This document shows, one piece after another, positions 41,690-50,455 of a stretch of 64,000 nt of DNA (positions are counted from its first letter, which is position 1; every line of letters begins with the position of its first letter). The notes under the pieces are model-generated. The model saw only the letters and a program-made list of their open reading frames with translations. It was not told the origin of the DNA and ran no database searches. The DNA is from Propionimicrobium sp. PCR01-08-3 (GTDB taxonomy: Bacteria; Actinomycetota; Actinomycetes; Propionibacteriales; Propionibacteriaceae). The position numbers and the translations under genes were made by a program. The stretch covers positions 2,931,482 to 2,995,481 of the forward strand of contig NZ_CP127390.1 of the NCBI RefSeq assembly GCF_030286045.1, in the 5' to 3' direction.

Positions 41690-42081
41690 CATGCCTCCTT
41701 TACCCGGGCAGCGGAGGCTTCGACCGTTGACCACGGCCCCGGCAACAATGCCGGCACGCTGGCTACGATGTTCACCTGAATCGTGTCGGCCAGCTGAGCG
41801 AAGCCGATATCGACCTGCTGCAATCCGCCACGTTCGGCGACCTCGGCACTGACCTGGTAGGCATCGTCCGCAAGCCCGGACGCATAGGCGGCGCGCTCGG
41901 CACCGGCCATGGCCGCCTGCTGCGCGCACGAGCGCCCGGCAAACCAGATGCTGGCCTGAATGATGGCGAAGATCACCGCCAGCACCAGGGGCATGAGCAT
42001 CGCCAACTGCACCGAGCCGGTCATTCCGCGCTCGGTACCCGGCCTCGGATCACGCGAGTTCCCCGAGCTTCGTGGCCACAT
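41689..42081 (-). CDS. TadE/TadG-like pseudopilin (first copy)
   Basis: The predicted protein has 130 residues. TERGMTGSVQLAMLMPLVLAVIFAIIQASIWFAG is a pilin-type hydrophobic N-terminus. The following region (AQQAAMAGAERAAYASGLADDAYQVSAEVAERGG) is the helical stalk seen in TadE proteins. The ATG at 42081 gives the full RG-containing leader but overlaps the pilin gene by 32 bp; a shorter start at 42024 is possible. Confidence 0.78.
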   Translation of the reverse strand: MWPRSSGNSRDPRPGTERGMTGSVQLAMLMPLVLAVIFAIIQASIWFAGRSCAQQAAMAGAERAAYASGLADDAYQVSAEVAERGGLQQVDIGFAQLADTIQVNIVASVPALLPGPWSTVEASAARVKEA

Positions 42082-42343
42082 AATTTCCCACCAATCCGAT
42101 GACTGTCAGCGCGATTGCGACTGCTCCGGTGAGCAGCACGGCGTTTTCGGTCGATTGCGACAAGCCGCGTTGATTGCCCTGCCGCATCGCATTACGCAGC
42201 ACCAGGGCTGTGCCGAGCGTCCGATGCATGATGCGTTGCGGCCCGCCGGCGAGCGCCGGTGCCTCGGGTAGTAGTGACCCGGACCGGTCGGCAGTCGCGC
42301 TGGAGGCGTCGTCTGCGGAGATCGAAGGTTGAATATCGTTCAT
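42050..42343 (-). CDS. Flp-type pilin-like protein
   Basis: The predicted 97-residue protein has a long polar N-terminus ending in RNAMRQGNQRGLSQSTENAV, followed by one hydrophobic helix (LLTGAVAIALTVIGLVGNYV) and a short tail. The RG..STEN + hydrophobic stretch resembles class IVb (Flp) pilins with Glu near position +5. The position between tadC and the tadE genes is where the pilin lies in many actinobacterial loci. The ATG at 42343 has AAAGGGAAA upstream; an earlier ATG at 42442 that overlaps the tadC stop (ATGA) is an alternative. Confidence 0.72.
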   Translation of the reverse strand: MNDIQPSISADDASSATADRSGSLLPEAPALAGGPQRIMHRTLGTALVLRNAMRQGNQRGLSQSTENAVLLTGAVAIALTVIGLVGNYVATKLGELA

Positions 42344-42438
42344 CGGATTTCCCTTTCTGCCGGGAGTCGGTGCCTGCTGATCGGTGATTCGGCTGTCGAC
42401 GGGCCCGGACGCAGTGCGCGGGCCGCAAATCTGGTTCG

Positions 42439-43350
42439 TCATGGCGCCCCCGAGATGGTGAGGAGGGGCGGCACCAGGAATATGAGTGCGAAGATGATCA
42501 CCGGTATCGACATCCACAAGGTCATTCGCTCGCTCGTCTGGTGGGCACGGGTGCGTTCGTCGGTCAGATGCGCGTCCCGCAGTTCCTTCGCCCTGGAACC
42601 GAGCACATCGGCCAGCGCCGCTCCCTGATCGTCGAGCCGCATGACGTCGGCCATGTCGGCGATGGCCGGCAGTTCGAGTTCACGTGACAGTCGGTAGAGA
42701 TCGTTCCACGGTGGTCTCTGTTCAAGTCTTGCTTGCTCTAGGGCTCCTGCTATACGAACGAATACGGGGGTATCGGACAGGACCGCGGCGGATTCCAGCG
42801 ATTGTGTTGCCGATAGATTCGCCAGTCTTTCCAAGATGACCAGATCGAAGTAGGTGTTGACCGCTTCCGCCGCGTCGGCGTTGGTCTGGTTTTGGTGCGA
42901 TCTCATCGCAAGGTCGGGCCAGAACCAGCCGAGTACGGCAGCGATGAGACCGAACGCCATCGGCATCATGGTGATGGCGCCGGTCAGGGGCCGCAACGCC
43001 AGCGCCAGCAGCCACGGCATGACCAGTCCCGCGCCGGCCAGAATGAGCTTGTTGCAGAAGTAGTCGCCAACGGTCCGGCCCTGCAGCACGAGAGCGCGAG
43101 CGGTTCTGGCCGGCAGCGGTAGCCGGGCGTGCTGGTAGCACCAGGCACCGAACAGTTCGAGTTTCGAGGTGGCATCGTCCACCAGCCGTGGACCGGGGTC
43201 ACCGAGGTTGCCCGGCTGAGGTGCGTCCAGGAGGGCGAGTGCATCGTCCAATCGAATCGGACGCGGCAGCACCGCGCAGGTCACCACCCAGATTCCCACT
43301 GCGGCCAGCGCGGCACCGGCCAAGGCGCCGGCGAACAACGGATCAGGCAT
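42439..43350 (-). CDS. tadC: TadC, type IV-like pilus inner-membrane platform protein
   Basis: The predicted 303-residue T2SSF-domain protein has membrane segments at the N-terminus (LFAGALAGAALAAVGIWVVTC), middle (LILAGAGLVMPWLLALALRPL, MAFGLIAAVLGWFWP) and C-terminus (MTLWMSIPVIIFALIFLVPPLLTI). The cytoplasmic part has the helical bundle of GspF-like platforms (LEQARLEQRPPWNDLYRLSRELELPAIADM). It overlaps tadB by 8 bp. It pairs with TadB to form the platform for Flp pilus assembly. Confidence 0.9.
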   Translation of the reverse strand: MPDPLFAGALAGAALAAVGIWVVTCAVLPRPIRLDDALALLDAPQPGNLGDPGPRLVDDATSKLELFGAWCYQHARLPLPARTARALVLQGRTVGDYFCNKLILAGAGLVMPWLLALALRPLTGAITMMPMAFGLIAAVLGWFWPDLAMRSHQNQTNADAAEAVNTYFDLVILERLANLSATQSLESAAVLSDTPVFVRIAGALEQARLEQRPPWNDLYRLSRELELPAIADMADVMRLDDQGAALADVLGSRAKELRDAHLTDERTRAHQTSERMTLWMSIPVIIFALIFLVPPLLTISGAP

Positions 43351-44221
43351 CGGCCATCACCTCCTGGCCGGCTCGCCTGACCAGGATGCGTTCCCGGCGT
43401 GGCGGGATGGCGATCTTGCGCAAGACATACAGAGAGCCGAGATAGCAGCCGCCCAACACGAGCAGCAGTACCTGGCCCAGCGGAGTCGAGAACGGGCGGA
43501 AGTAGTCGGGCGCGAAGACCATGCCGAGACCGACCGCCGCCAGGGTGATCACGCTCACCTGGCGCACCACGAACTGCGGTTTGGCCCGTTCGGTCGCGAT
43601 CTCGCGGGCCGCCCGGAGGCGGTCTTGGAGGCTGTCGCTGAGTGCCTGCAAGGTGCCGGTCGCGCCGACGCCGCCGCGCTCGCCGACCAGCACGAGTGCG
43701 GCCAGCACGGCGTCCGCGTCTGCCGAATCGAGATCGTCGGCCATCTGCTGAAGACCGTCGCGCAGCGCCCACCTGTCGTCCAGCCGCCTGATCAGGCCAG
43801 CCAGGGGATCGGCGAGCAGGGCGGGAGCCTGATGCTGCGTCGATCGCAGAGCTTGATTGACAGATTTGCCGGTGCGCACCGAGGCAGTCAACACCCGGAT
43901 CCAGCGGTCGAGAGCCTCCATGATCTCGATCTCGGGTTGTGGTTGGGCTCGCAGCAGTTCGGGCAGGATCACGACCAGGGCAGGCACCAGCACCAGCGCA
44001 GGAATGAACCCGGTGAAGGCCAGCACGACGATCCCGGCGGCCAGCCCGCCTGCCAGCCTCCAGCGCAGTCGGGTGGGAACGCCCCGCCAGCGCGTTCTCG
44101 TACGGTTGCGCCATCCCCCAGAGCCGGACTCGTTGACCGCCCCCGGACGCAGCCCTCGAATCGTCATGAAGATGCCACCGACGATCATCGCTGCGGCCAA
44201 CGCGACATAGCCGGTGCTCAT
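43343..44221 (-). CDS. tadB: TadB, type IV-like pilus inner-membrane platform protein
   Basis: The predicted 292-residue T2SSF protein has N-terminal membrane segments (ALAAAMIVGGIFMTIRGL; AGGLAAGIVVLAFTGFIPALVLVPALVVILPELL) and the cytoplasmic bundle with IMEALDRWIRVLTASVRTGKSVNQALRSTQ, typical of TadB. C-terminal helices end SLYVLRKIAIPPR. The ATG at 44221 overlaps the tadA stop (ATGA). Confidence 0.9.
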   Translation of the reverse strand: MSTGYVALAAAMIVGGIFMTIRGLRPGAVNESGSGGWRNRTRTRWRGVPTRLRWRLAGGLAAGIVVLAFTGFIPALVLVPALVVILPELLRAQPQPEIEIMEALDRWIRVLTASVRTGKSVNQALRSTQHQAPALLADPLAGLIRRLDDRWALRDGLQQMADDLDSADADAVLAALVLVGERGGVGATGTLQALSDSLQDRLRAAREIATERAKPQFVVRQVSVITLAAVGLGMVFAPDYFRPFSTPLGQVLLLVLGGCYLGSLYVLRKIAIPPRRERILVRRAGQEVMADA

Positions 44222-45678
44222 GGCCGCCTCCGGAAGCCCCGCAGTTCGGCGAGGAGCTCTGCGCTGGGCTGCCAACGGAGCGGATGGCCTTGGGCATCGG
44301 CCTGGTAGGCCAGGTGGGTGACCGGACGATCGTTTTCGACCGCTCCGATGAGCTCGCGTATCTCGCTGATGAAACGCTTGCGGACGCCGCCGCGCCAGGT
44401 GTCGTCGGTCAGCGTGACGTGAATGAGCAGGTGCAGATTGAGCGCGATTTGCCGGTAGGCCTCGTTCACACCGAGGACGCCGCCCTGAGCTACTCGCGCA
44501 GCCAGCCTGTCCATGGTGGACGCTGCGGAATGCGAGTGGGTGGTCGACATCGTGCCCGCGCCGGCCTGCATGGCCTCGAACATGGCGCCCGCCTCACCGC
44601 CACGGACCTCACCGACGATCAGCCGCGAGAGATTCTGCCGCAGAGCCTCCGGAATGAGGTCGGCGATCGTGTACTCGCCGACGTTGCGTCCATCGTGGTA
44701 TTCGCCCAATCCGGTCTTTGCCTGCAACGCCAGCATGTTGCGGCGCCCGGGGAGCAGGTGGGTCAGCAATTCATAATCGGTTTCCAGTGTGCCGATGCGT
44801 TCGCTCTCGGGAACCGACGCGACCAGAGCCCGTAGCAGCGTCGTCTTCCCCGCTCCCTGATCGCCGGAGATCACCATCGACTTGCGGGCCAGCACACTGG
44901 CATCCAAGAAATCGGCGACCTCGCCCGGCATCATGCCCGTGTCGGCGAGTTGGCCGAGCGTCACATCGGTCAGCAGATGCTGACGGATCACGACCGAGGG
45001 ACGATAGCTCAATCCGAATCCGATGGCATGCAGCCGGAAACGATCCCCAAGGGCCAAGGTCATCGTGGGATGAGCATCATCGAACGCGCGGGCCGGACCG
45101 GCGCTCGATCCCAGGAAACGGATGGCCTCGACGAGCTCGGCATCGCTGTCGGCCACCGGCGCCAAGTCCTCGCGATGGCCGTCCGAATGCTGCACGACCA
45201 CCGATTCCCAGCCATGGATCTCAACGTTCTCGGCGGTGGGTATCTCGAACAGCGGTTGCAGGCGTCCGTAGCCGAATATCGCGTTCTCCACTGCCTGCGC
45301 ATACGCGTGCTCGGTCGACAGCTCCCACAGCTGGTCACCCGATTGACTCAGATTTCCGGCGTAGTCACGCACGAGCGTGCCGATCACCGACCGCCCCATC
45401 ATGCGGCGATCCTCACCCGACATGGTGTGGCCATGCTCGGTCGACCAATGCTGCGAGTTTTCTGCGATGATCTCGGACGCCTGCCGCCGCAGTTGGACGA
45501 CCAGCTGCCAGTCCACCGGTTCGTGTTTCTCCGCTCGCCTGGCGCCGCGTCTGCTTCCGGAGCTGATCTGGGGCGATAGCGGGGGCCGGTCGTTCGGCGG
45601 GCCGAGCGCCACCAGCGCGTCGGCAAGTTCCAGCGGCGGTGGTCCGGCAGCGGCGGGAAGCGGATTACGCATATTCAT
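44218..45678 (-). CDS. tadA: TadA/CpaF secretion ATPase
   Basis: This is an approximately 486-residue type II/IV secretion ATPase. The N-terminal domain includes FGYGRLQPLFE...ENVEIHGWESV, followed by Walker A GDQGAGKTTLL, the Asp-box region GTLETDYELLTHLL, Walker B RLIVGEVRGGEAGAMFEAMQAG and the His box TTHSHSA. This hexameric motor powers Tad pilus extension. The ATG at 45678 is chosen near the end of the upstream gene (GATGAATATG). Confidence 0.93.
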   Translation of the reverse strand: MNMRNPLPAAAGPPPLELADALVALGPPNDRPPLSPQISSGSRRGARRAEKHEPVDWQLVVQLRRQASEIIAENSQHWSTEHGHTMSGEDRRMMGRSVIGTLVRDYAGNLSQSGDQLWELSTEHAYAQAVENAIFGYGRLQPLFEIPTAENVEIHGWESVVVQHSDGHREDLAPVADSDAELVEAIRFLGSSAGPARAFDDAHPTMTLALGDRFRLHAIGFGLSYRPSVVIRQHLLTDVTLGQLADTGMMPGEVADFLDASVLARKSMVISGDQGAGKTTLLRALVASVPESERIGTLETDYELLTHLLPGRRNMLALQAKTGLGEYHDGRNVGEYTIADLIPEALRQNLSRLIVGEVRGGEAGAMFEAMQAGAGTMSTTHSHSAASTMDRLAARVAQGGVLGVNEAYRQIALNLHLLIHVTLTDDTWRGGVRKRFISEIRELIGAVENDRPVTHLAYQADAQGHPLRWQPSAELLAELRGFRRRP

Positions 45679-46483
45679 CGCCGCCGCCCGGTCCGGTTCG
45701 ATGCCGGCCACTCGGCTGCAGTCTTCGGGCTTCGGTTTGCCCGTTCAGTTGCATTGACAAGCTCCGGAATGCCCGCCACAAAGGCTGCTCGGTGAGTTTG
45801 CGGCCGGGTAGATCGCCGTCGCTGAGCACCCCGGCGGTTGCCGGATCCCAGGGCAGCTCGGCGAGCAGCGGCAACCCGAGTTGAGTGGCGATCTCGGACG
45901 CCGAGTAGGGCCGTCCGGCACCGGCAACCAGCAGGGCAAGCTTTGCGGAGCCGGGCGAGATCGCCTGCACGAGGTCGGGCAGAGCAAGTTTCAGCATCGC
46001 CAATGCCGGCAGATTCGAGTGCGTGACGAGCAGAATCAATCGTGCTCGTTCGATGAGCCCGGTGGCGAGCCCGGCAGCATCCAGGCGTCCGACATCGAGA
46101 ATCACATCGGTCCCGGACGCCTGCAGATCGTCGAGTTGAGCGCCCAGCTGATCCCAATAGCCGACGAAAAGCGGTGCTTGACGCGGATGGGTGAAACCGG
46201 GCAGGAAGCGCCGGGAGATGGACGCGGAGGCGTCCAAAGCAATGGTCTGTTCGAGGAGGGCGTCGAGAGCGTGCGCGGTGCCCGCCCGATAGTTCTCGGT
46301 CAAGGTACCCAGCCCGCGGCCGCCGCTGGATATTCCCCGTAGATAGCCGGCCAGTACCGCCTGATTCGGATGCGGATCGCAGTCGGCGAGCAGCACATCT
46401 CGTGGCCAGGTGAGGGCCAGCCCGAGAGCAGTGGTCGTGACACCGGGAGATCCACCGGCCGAGGCACAGATGATCAGCATCAC
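45665..46483 (-). CDS. CpaE/TadZ-like MinD-family protein with atypical P-loop
   Basis: The predicted protein has 272 residues. The deviant Walker A reads ASAGGSPGVTTTALGLAL: the lysine of the MinD motif (KGGxGKTT) is replaced, giving GSPGVTTT. The switch region LLADCDPHPNQAVL and VILDVGRLD keep the MinD pattern. Similar Lys-less forms occur in other actinobacterial Tad loci, suggesting a localisation role (TadZ) rather than fast ATP hydrolysis. It overlaps both the SAF-protein and tadA genes. Confidence 0.85.
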   Translation of the reverse strand: MMLIICASAGGSPGVTTTALGLALTWPRDVLLADCDPHPNQAVLAGYLRGISSGGRGLGTLTENYRAGTAHALDALLEQTIALDASASISRRFLPGFTHPRQAPLFVGYWDQLGAQLDDLQASGTDVILDVGRLDAAGLATGLIERARLILLVTHSNLPALAMLKLALPDLVQAISPGSAKLALLVAGAGRPYSASEIATQLGLPLLAELPWDPATAGVLSDGDLPGRKLTEQPLWRAFRSLSMQLNGQTEARRLQPSGRHRTGPGGGDEYA

Positions 46484-47151
46484 GCCTCACCTCGGCGCAC
46501 CAGCGCGATCTGGTCGACCGCGGCCAACGCTGCGACTTCACCGGCCGACGATTCGTCCACCTCGACGTCGACGAGCCAAGCAGCGCCATCGCTGGATTGC
46601 TGAACCGCGCTCACGATGATCGCCGCATACTGGCTGCCCGGCTCGGTTTCCCCGTTCACGGCGCTGGGGACGGCTACCAGCCAAACCTTGGTGCCGGCGG
46701 GCATCGGCTGTGTGGGCAATCGGCCCGCGGTGAGTCTCAACCCGACGTGCGCCATGCCCGGCTGCACGACATGCTGCCCAGCCGATTGCGGGCCCGGCAG
46801 TGAACCCGCGGGAAGATCCACCAGTGCATGCTTGCCAACCAACTCCGAGGCCTGCTCTGCGGGTATCACCATGACTCCGTCGGCCCGGCCGAGTGTCGTG
46901 CTACCGAGATCGGACGCCTCGATCTGTTCACCCCTGGCCACATCGGCGGCCATCACCACGACGGTTTGGGACTGCTGGGTGCTGGTCCACACCCAGGCCA
47001 TGATGAGGGCACCCAGGCAGGCGCACAGGACACCGAGGACGACCAGGCGGTTGCTGCGACGGGCGCGCAACTGAACCGCGGCCGGGCGCGTCGGCGCCTC
47101 AGGTAAGTCCGCCGGCAACGATGCCGAGGGACGAGATCCTAGCCGGAGCAT
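46480..47151 (-). CDS. SAF-domain RcpC/CpaB-like protein
   Basis: The predicted protein has 223 residues: a basic cytoplasmic N-terminus, one membrane helix (RLVVLGVLCACLGALIMAWVW), then an SAF domain (VVVMAADVARGEQIEASDLGSTTLGRADGVMVIPAEQASELVGKHAL). It is the first gene of the Tad operon, where RcpC/CpaB usually resides. The ATG at 47151 has AAAGGG upstream; the ribosome site abuts a 10-bp inverted repeat. Confidence 0.85.
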   Translation of the reverse strand: MLRLGSRPSASLPADLPEAPTRPAAVQLRARRSNRLVVLGVLCACLGALIMAWVWTSTQQSQTVVVMAADVARGEQIEASDLGSTTLGRADGVMVIPAEQASELVGKHALVDLPAGSLPGPQSAGQHVVQPGMAHVGLRLTAGRLPTQPMPAGTKVWLVAVPSAVNGETEPGSQYAAIIVSAVQQSSDGAAWLVDVEVDESSAGEVAALAAVDQIALVRRGEA

Positions 47152-47160
47152 CGTTGTCCC

Positions 47161-47194
47161 TTTCACCGCGGCAGGGTGTGGGGTCGCGGTGAAA
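47161..47194. promoter_or_regulatory. inverted repeat in the Tad operon leader
   Basis: TTTCACCGCG (47161-47170) and CGCGGTGAAA (47185-47194) are perfect 10-bp arms around a 14-base loop. The arm nearest the gene overlaps the ribosome-binding AAAGGG of the SAF gene. The element could be an operator or an RNA switch controlling pilus expression. Confidence 0.5.
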
Positions 47195-47242
47195 AGCACC
47201 CTATGCTACAGCACTCCCCTTTGACTAGGCCTAGAAAAAATC

Positions 47243-47251
47243 TGTGGATAA
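47243..47251 (-). promoter_or_regulatory. perfect DnaA box upstream of the Tad operon
   Basis: TGTGGATAA, the complement of the consensus TTATCCACA, lies 92 bp upstream of the Tad operon start and 87 bp beyond the stop of the unknown gene at 47338. Confidence 0.55.
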
Positions 47252-47337
47252 CTCGGCTCGTTGGTGAGTTGGCGCCTGGTCTGCGGTCTCGTCGTCTTCG
47301 ACTGGGCCAGCCCGCCTCTCGACGTGACCGATTGCGT

Positions 47338-48033
47338 CTATCGCGGCAGTTCCCTCTCGGCCGACATGAAGTTGAACGACCGGGTGCCGAAGATGGCGCG
47401 GTACTTTTCGAACCAGGCAGGTATCAGCCAAATGCGTTGACGCAGCTGTGCGTGCTGGGGCACTTGCGCACTCGCCCACAAGGCAAAGACCAACTCGGCC
47501 GCGTCCGAGTCGATGACATAGTTGACGCGTCCGCGATTGCCGGCATCGCCGAGCATTGCAAACTGCCGCGGGGCGATCATTTGTGCCTCGGCGATCGATG
47601 CCCAGTTCCACCACAGCAGGTTCACCGGCGTCCGCAGATAGAAGCCATATTGATTGACGAAGATGAATCCGGTGTCGATCGGATGCCAGGTGGGAGTGGC
47701 TGCCTGCGCCGCAGCATTGCGGCGATTGGCATTTCCAATGGCTCTGCCCACCATGTAGGCACCGGTCAGCGCCAGCCCGACACCACCGGTTGCGAAAAAG
47801 AAGCCCGAATTGTGTTGATAGCTGCCGTCTCCGGTCGCTTCGAATGAATACAGCGTGAACGGGGCGTTGAGAACGATCTTGTTATCGGGGTAGCTTCCCC
47901 CGACCGCAAAGCTCACGGACAGCGGATCGATTCGGTCGTACTCACCGCGCCCCAGGGCGTACATGATCTGCGCAGTTCTCAGCAAAGTCTGATCCCGTGC
48001 CGTCCATTCACTTGACTGGTCCGGGTGATTCAT
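47338..48033 (-). CDS. uncharacterised membrane-associated protein
   Basis: The predicted protein has 231 residues and no recognised family. It has a helical N-terminus (WTARDQTLLRTAQIMYALGRGEYDRI), a beta-rich middle (NKIVLNAPFTLYSFEATGDGSY) and one hydrophobic segment (GFFFATGGVGLALTGAYMVGRAIG). The C-terminal part, FVNQYGFYLRTPVNLLWWNWASI and LPxWFEKYR-like, resembles bacterial PH-like domains. The start at 48033 avoids a non-coding-looking extension. It lies beside the Tad locus but is probably a separate unit. Confidence 0.65.
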   Translation of the reverse strand: MNHPDQSSEWTARDQTLLRTAQIMYALGRGEYDRIDPLSVSFAVGGSYPDNKIVLNAPFTLYSFEATGDGSYQHNSGFFFATGGVGLALTGAYMVGRAIGNANRRNAAAQAATPTWHPIDTGFIFVNQYGFYLRTPVNLLWWNWASIAEAQMIAPRQFAMLGDAGNRGRVNYVIDSDAAELVFALWASAQVPQHAQLRQRIWLIPAWFEKYRAIFGTRSFNFMSAERELPR

Positions 48034-48129
48034 GGATCTCAGCCTAGGCCGAATCGGCCGGCTGCAATCCGCTGACCACAACCACGGGGCCGGGCAACAT
48101 CCCTGTGACTAAGCCATTGTGCACAACTA

Positions 48130-48166
48130 TGTGGATAACCCACCGATCTCAGAGAAGTTATCCACA
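48130..48166. promoter_or_regulatory. inverted pair of perfect DnaA boxes
   Basis: TGTGGATAA (48130-48138) and TTATCCACA (48158-48166) are both perfect consensus DnaA boxes in inverted order, 19 bases apart. They lie between the unknown gene starting at 48033 and the antiporter gene. Confidence 0.7.
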
Positions 48167-48291
48167 ACCCTGCCGTAGGACGACAGATCGGGAGGCCCTA
48201 GGATGTAGGCGCTCGCATCGTTCGGGTTGATCCGACTCTTGATCGCGCCTTGGCCGAGGGTGACCTGCCCTCATCTCATGGGGGAGTACGT

Positions 48292-49713
48292 ATGGAGGCA
48301 GTTGTCCCTTGGTGGGGGATTGTGCCGTTCGCTGTGATGTTGTTGTGTATCGCGTTGATGCCGTTGATACCGGCGACGGCGCGGCATTGGGAGAATTGGA
48401 AGTTTCAGCTCGGGATTGCCGGGGTTTTGGGTGTGCCGGTCGCGGTGTGGATCGGGTTCTTGTTGAGTTGGGCGCGGGTCGGGCATGCGGTATTCGAGTA
48501 CGTCCAGTTCATTTTGTTGTTGTTCGCGTTGTTCGTGGTCTCTGGTGGGCTGTTCCTGGCGGGCGATATTCGTGCCACTCCGAAGAACAACACGATCGTG
48601 TTGGCGATCGGGGCGGTGGTCGCGTCGTTTGTCGGGACGACCGGTGCCGCGATGTTGCTGATCCGTCCGTTGTTGAACATCAACTCGGAGCGTAAGAACA
48701 AAGTCCACACGGTTATTTTCACGATTCTGATCGTGGCGAACAATGGTGGCTTGTTGACTCCGTTGGGTGATCCGCCGCTGTTCATGGGTTTCCTGCGGGG
48801 AGTGCCGTTCACTTGGACGTTCCATCTGCTGCCGATGTGGGCGTTCATCAACGCGATGTTGTTGATGATCTTTTTTGCGCTCGATACCCGGGCGTACGCC
48901 GCCGAAGACATCGCTGATCTGGTGCATGATGACACCGAGACCGTGCCGGTGAAGCTGATGGGTTTGGTCAATATCGGCTGGTTCGCGCTGGTGATCGTGG
49001 CGGTCGCGTTGGTTCCCTCGATGGACCTGGAGTTGATCGAAGAAGGCCATGCGGCCTGGCATGACTTTGTTCCGTGGCGGGAGATCGTGTTCTTGATCGC
49101 GGCTGCCGGATCGTATCTGACCAGTTCGAAGAGGATCCGCTTCGAGTACAACCAGTTCCATTGGGGGCCGATCCGCGAGGTCGCGGTGCTGTTCATCGGT
49201 ATTTTCCTGACCATGATCCCCGCGCTGGAGTTTTTGTCGCAGGTCGCCGACAGGATGCCTCTCACCACGATCACGTTCTTCGTGTTCACCGGCGTGCTGT
49301 CGGCTTTCTTGGACAACGCGCCCACCTATGCGACCTTCTTCGAGATGGCCCACACCCTGGGCGCCGATCCCGCGGTGCTGCCCGAAATGGCCCGGGTGGC
49401 CGGCGTGCCCTGGGTGTGGTTGGAGACCATCTCGCTGGGTGCGGTCACCTGTGGCGCGATCACCTACATCGGTAACGGCCCGAACTTCATGGTGAAATCG
49501 GTCGCCGAGTCACGCGGGGTCGAGATGCCCTCGTTCGGCGGCTACATCGTGTGGACCGTCCGGTACCTGATCCCGACCCTCGCGGCGATGGTCTGCCTGT
49601 TCTTTGTGGAGCCTTGGTGGGGCAAAACGATCGGAGCAGCCATCACCGGCGCCCTGATCATCGAAGCCGCCGTGATCTGGCACAAACACCGCCACGTCAT
49701 CACCGAGCTCTGA
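48292..49713 (+). CDS. NhaD-type sodium:proton antiporter (ArsB/NhaD superfamily)
   Basis: The predicted 473-residue ion-transporter-superfamily protein has about 12 helices. NhaD-like motifs are SFVGTTGAAMLLIRPLL, VANNGGLLTPLGDPPLFMGFLRG and, in the second half, LSAFLDNAPTYATFFEMA and GAVTCGAITYIGNGPNFMVKSVAE. It would exchange Na+ or Li+ for protons. GGGGGAG precedes the ATG at 48292; an upstream in-frame start lacks a ribosome site. About the first 950 bp prefer TTG and GTG/GTT codons, while the last 450 bp use CTG and C-ending codons like the neighbours, a sign of mosaic origin. Confidence 0.9.
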   Translation: MEAVVPWWGIVPFAVMLLCIALMPLIPATARHWENWKFQLGIAGVLGVPVAVWIGFLLSWARVGHAVFEYVQFILLLFALFVVSGGLFLAGDIRATPKNNTIVLAIGAVVASFVGTTGAAMLLIRPLLNINSERKNKVHTVIFTILIVANNGGLLTPLGDPPLFMGFLRGVPFTWTFHLLPMWAFINAMLLMIFFALDTRAYAAEDIADLVHDDTETVPVKLMGLVNIGWFALVIVAVALVPSMDLELIEEGHAAWHDFVPWREIVFLIAAAGSYLTSSKRIRFEYNQFHWGPIREVAVLFIGIFLTMIPALEFLSQVADRMPLTTITFFVFTGVLSAFLDNAPTYATFFEMAHTLGADPAVLPEMARVAGVPWVWLETISLGAVTCGAITYIGNGPNFMVKSVAESRGVEMPSFGGYIVWTVRYLIPTLAAMVCLFFVEPWWGKTIGAAITGALIIEAAVIWHKHRHVITEL

Positions 49714-49934
49714 TCGGACGCTCGGGCGTGGGCGCCCCACGGGCGGCAGCGGCCGGTTTCGCATGCTCCGGTCAGGGTCTTCGGGCGCCGCGCTCGCCGC
49801 AGATTCCAGACGCTCGCGCCGAGCAAGATTGCCGCTGTCGCAACGGAAGCGAACTTACTTTGGGCGAGCGGCCTGCACGAGGGCGAGCGTCCATCAAGAA
49901 CGGAGAGCGGATCTGCAGAATCGCAGAGCATCAC

Positions 49935-50285
49935 TCACCGGTAACCGAGTTCGTCCAGCGCGTCGTCGTCGATGCCGAAGTGGTGGGCGATTTCGTGCAC
50001 CACTGTGACGTGGATTTCGCGGACGACGTCCTCGAGGGAGCCGCAGTTCCGCTCGTGCGGGCCCCGGAAGATCACGATCCGGTCGGGTAGCACGCCACCG
50101 TAGTCGAATCCGCGTTCGGTGAGTGGAATGCCGTCGTAGTAGCCGAAGAGCTCCTCGCCGTCCGGCGGCTCATCTTCGACCAGCACGACGCAATTGTCGA
50201 TCAGCGAGAGCAACTCGTCCGGAATGGAGTCGAGCGCCTCGTCGACGCACCGTTCGAACTCGGACGAGTTCAGCTGTACGGGCAT
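49935..50285 (-). CDS. zincin-like metallopeptidase family protein
   Basis: The predicted protein has 116 residues. The metal motif is HEIAHHFGIDDDALDELGY, the HExxHxxGxxD/E form of the minimal zincin family (DUF1025), with the Asp-rich tail. It has an N-terminal helical cap and a central beta hairpin (RIVIFRGPHERNC). Members are cytoplasmic proteins of unknown substrate. The length is typical. It is not linked to an evident operon. Confidence 0.9.
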   Translation of the reverse strand: MPVQLNSSEFERCVDEALDSIPDELLSLIDNCVVLVEDEPPDGEELFGYYDGIPLTERGFDYGGVLPDRIVIFRGPHERNCGSLEDVVREIHVTVVHEIAHHFGIDDDALDELGYR

Positions 50286-50455
50286 GCCCCGAGTGTAGAG
50301 CGTCGGTACATAGGCTCCCGAGACGCGGTGGACAACCGTCCGGCGTTCTCAAGCTGCTGCTCGGCACTGCATCCGGCAGCGGCTGCAAAGACTACCGTTA
50401 GACCGTGTTCGAGACTCGTCCGATAAGATCGGACCAGCCGTACGAAGGGAGAGCG

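Noticed and set aside
48174-48291. Sodium-sensing riboswitch in the antiporter leader
   Set aside because: Some stems can be drawn, but no conserved motif known to me is visible. A covariance-model search would decide.
48271-49353. 360-codon minus-strand frame over the antiporter
   Set aside because: It is antisense of the NhaD-like gene with extreme His/Arg/Gln bias.
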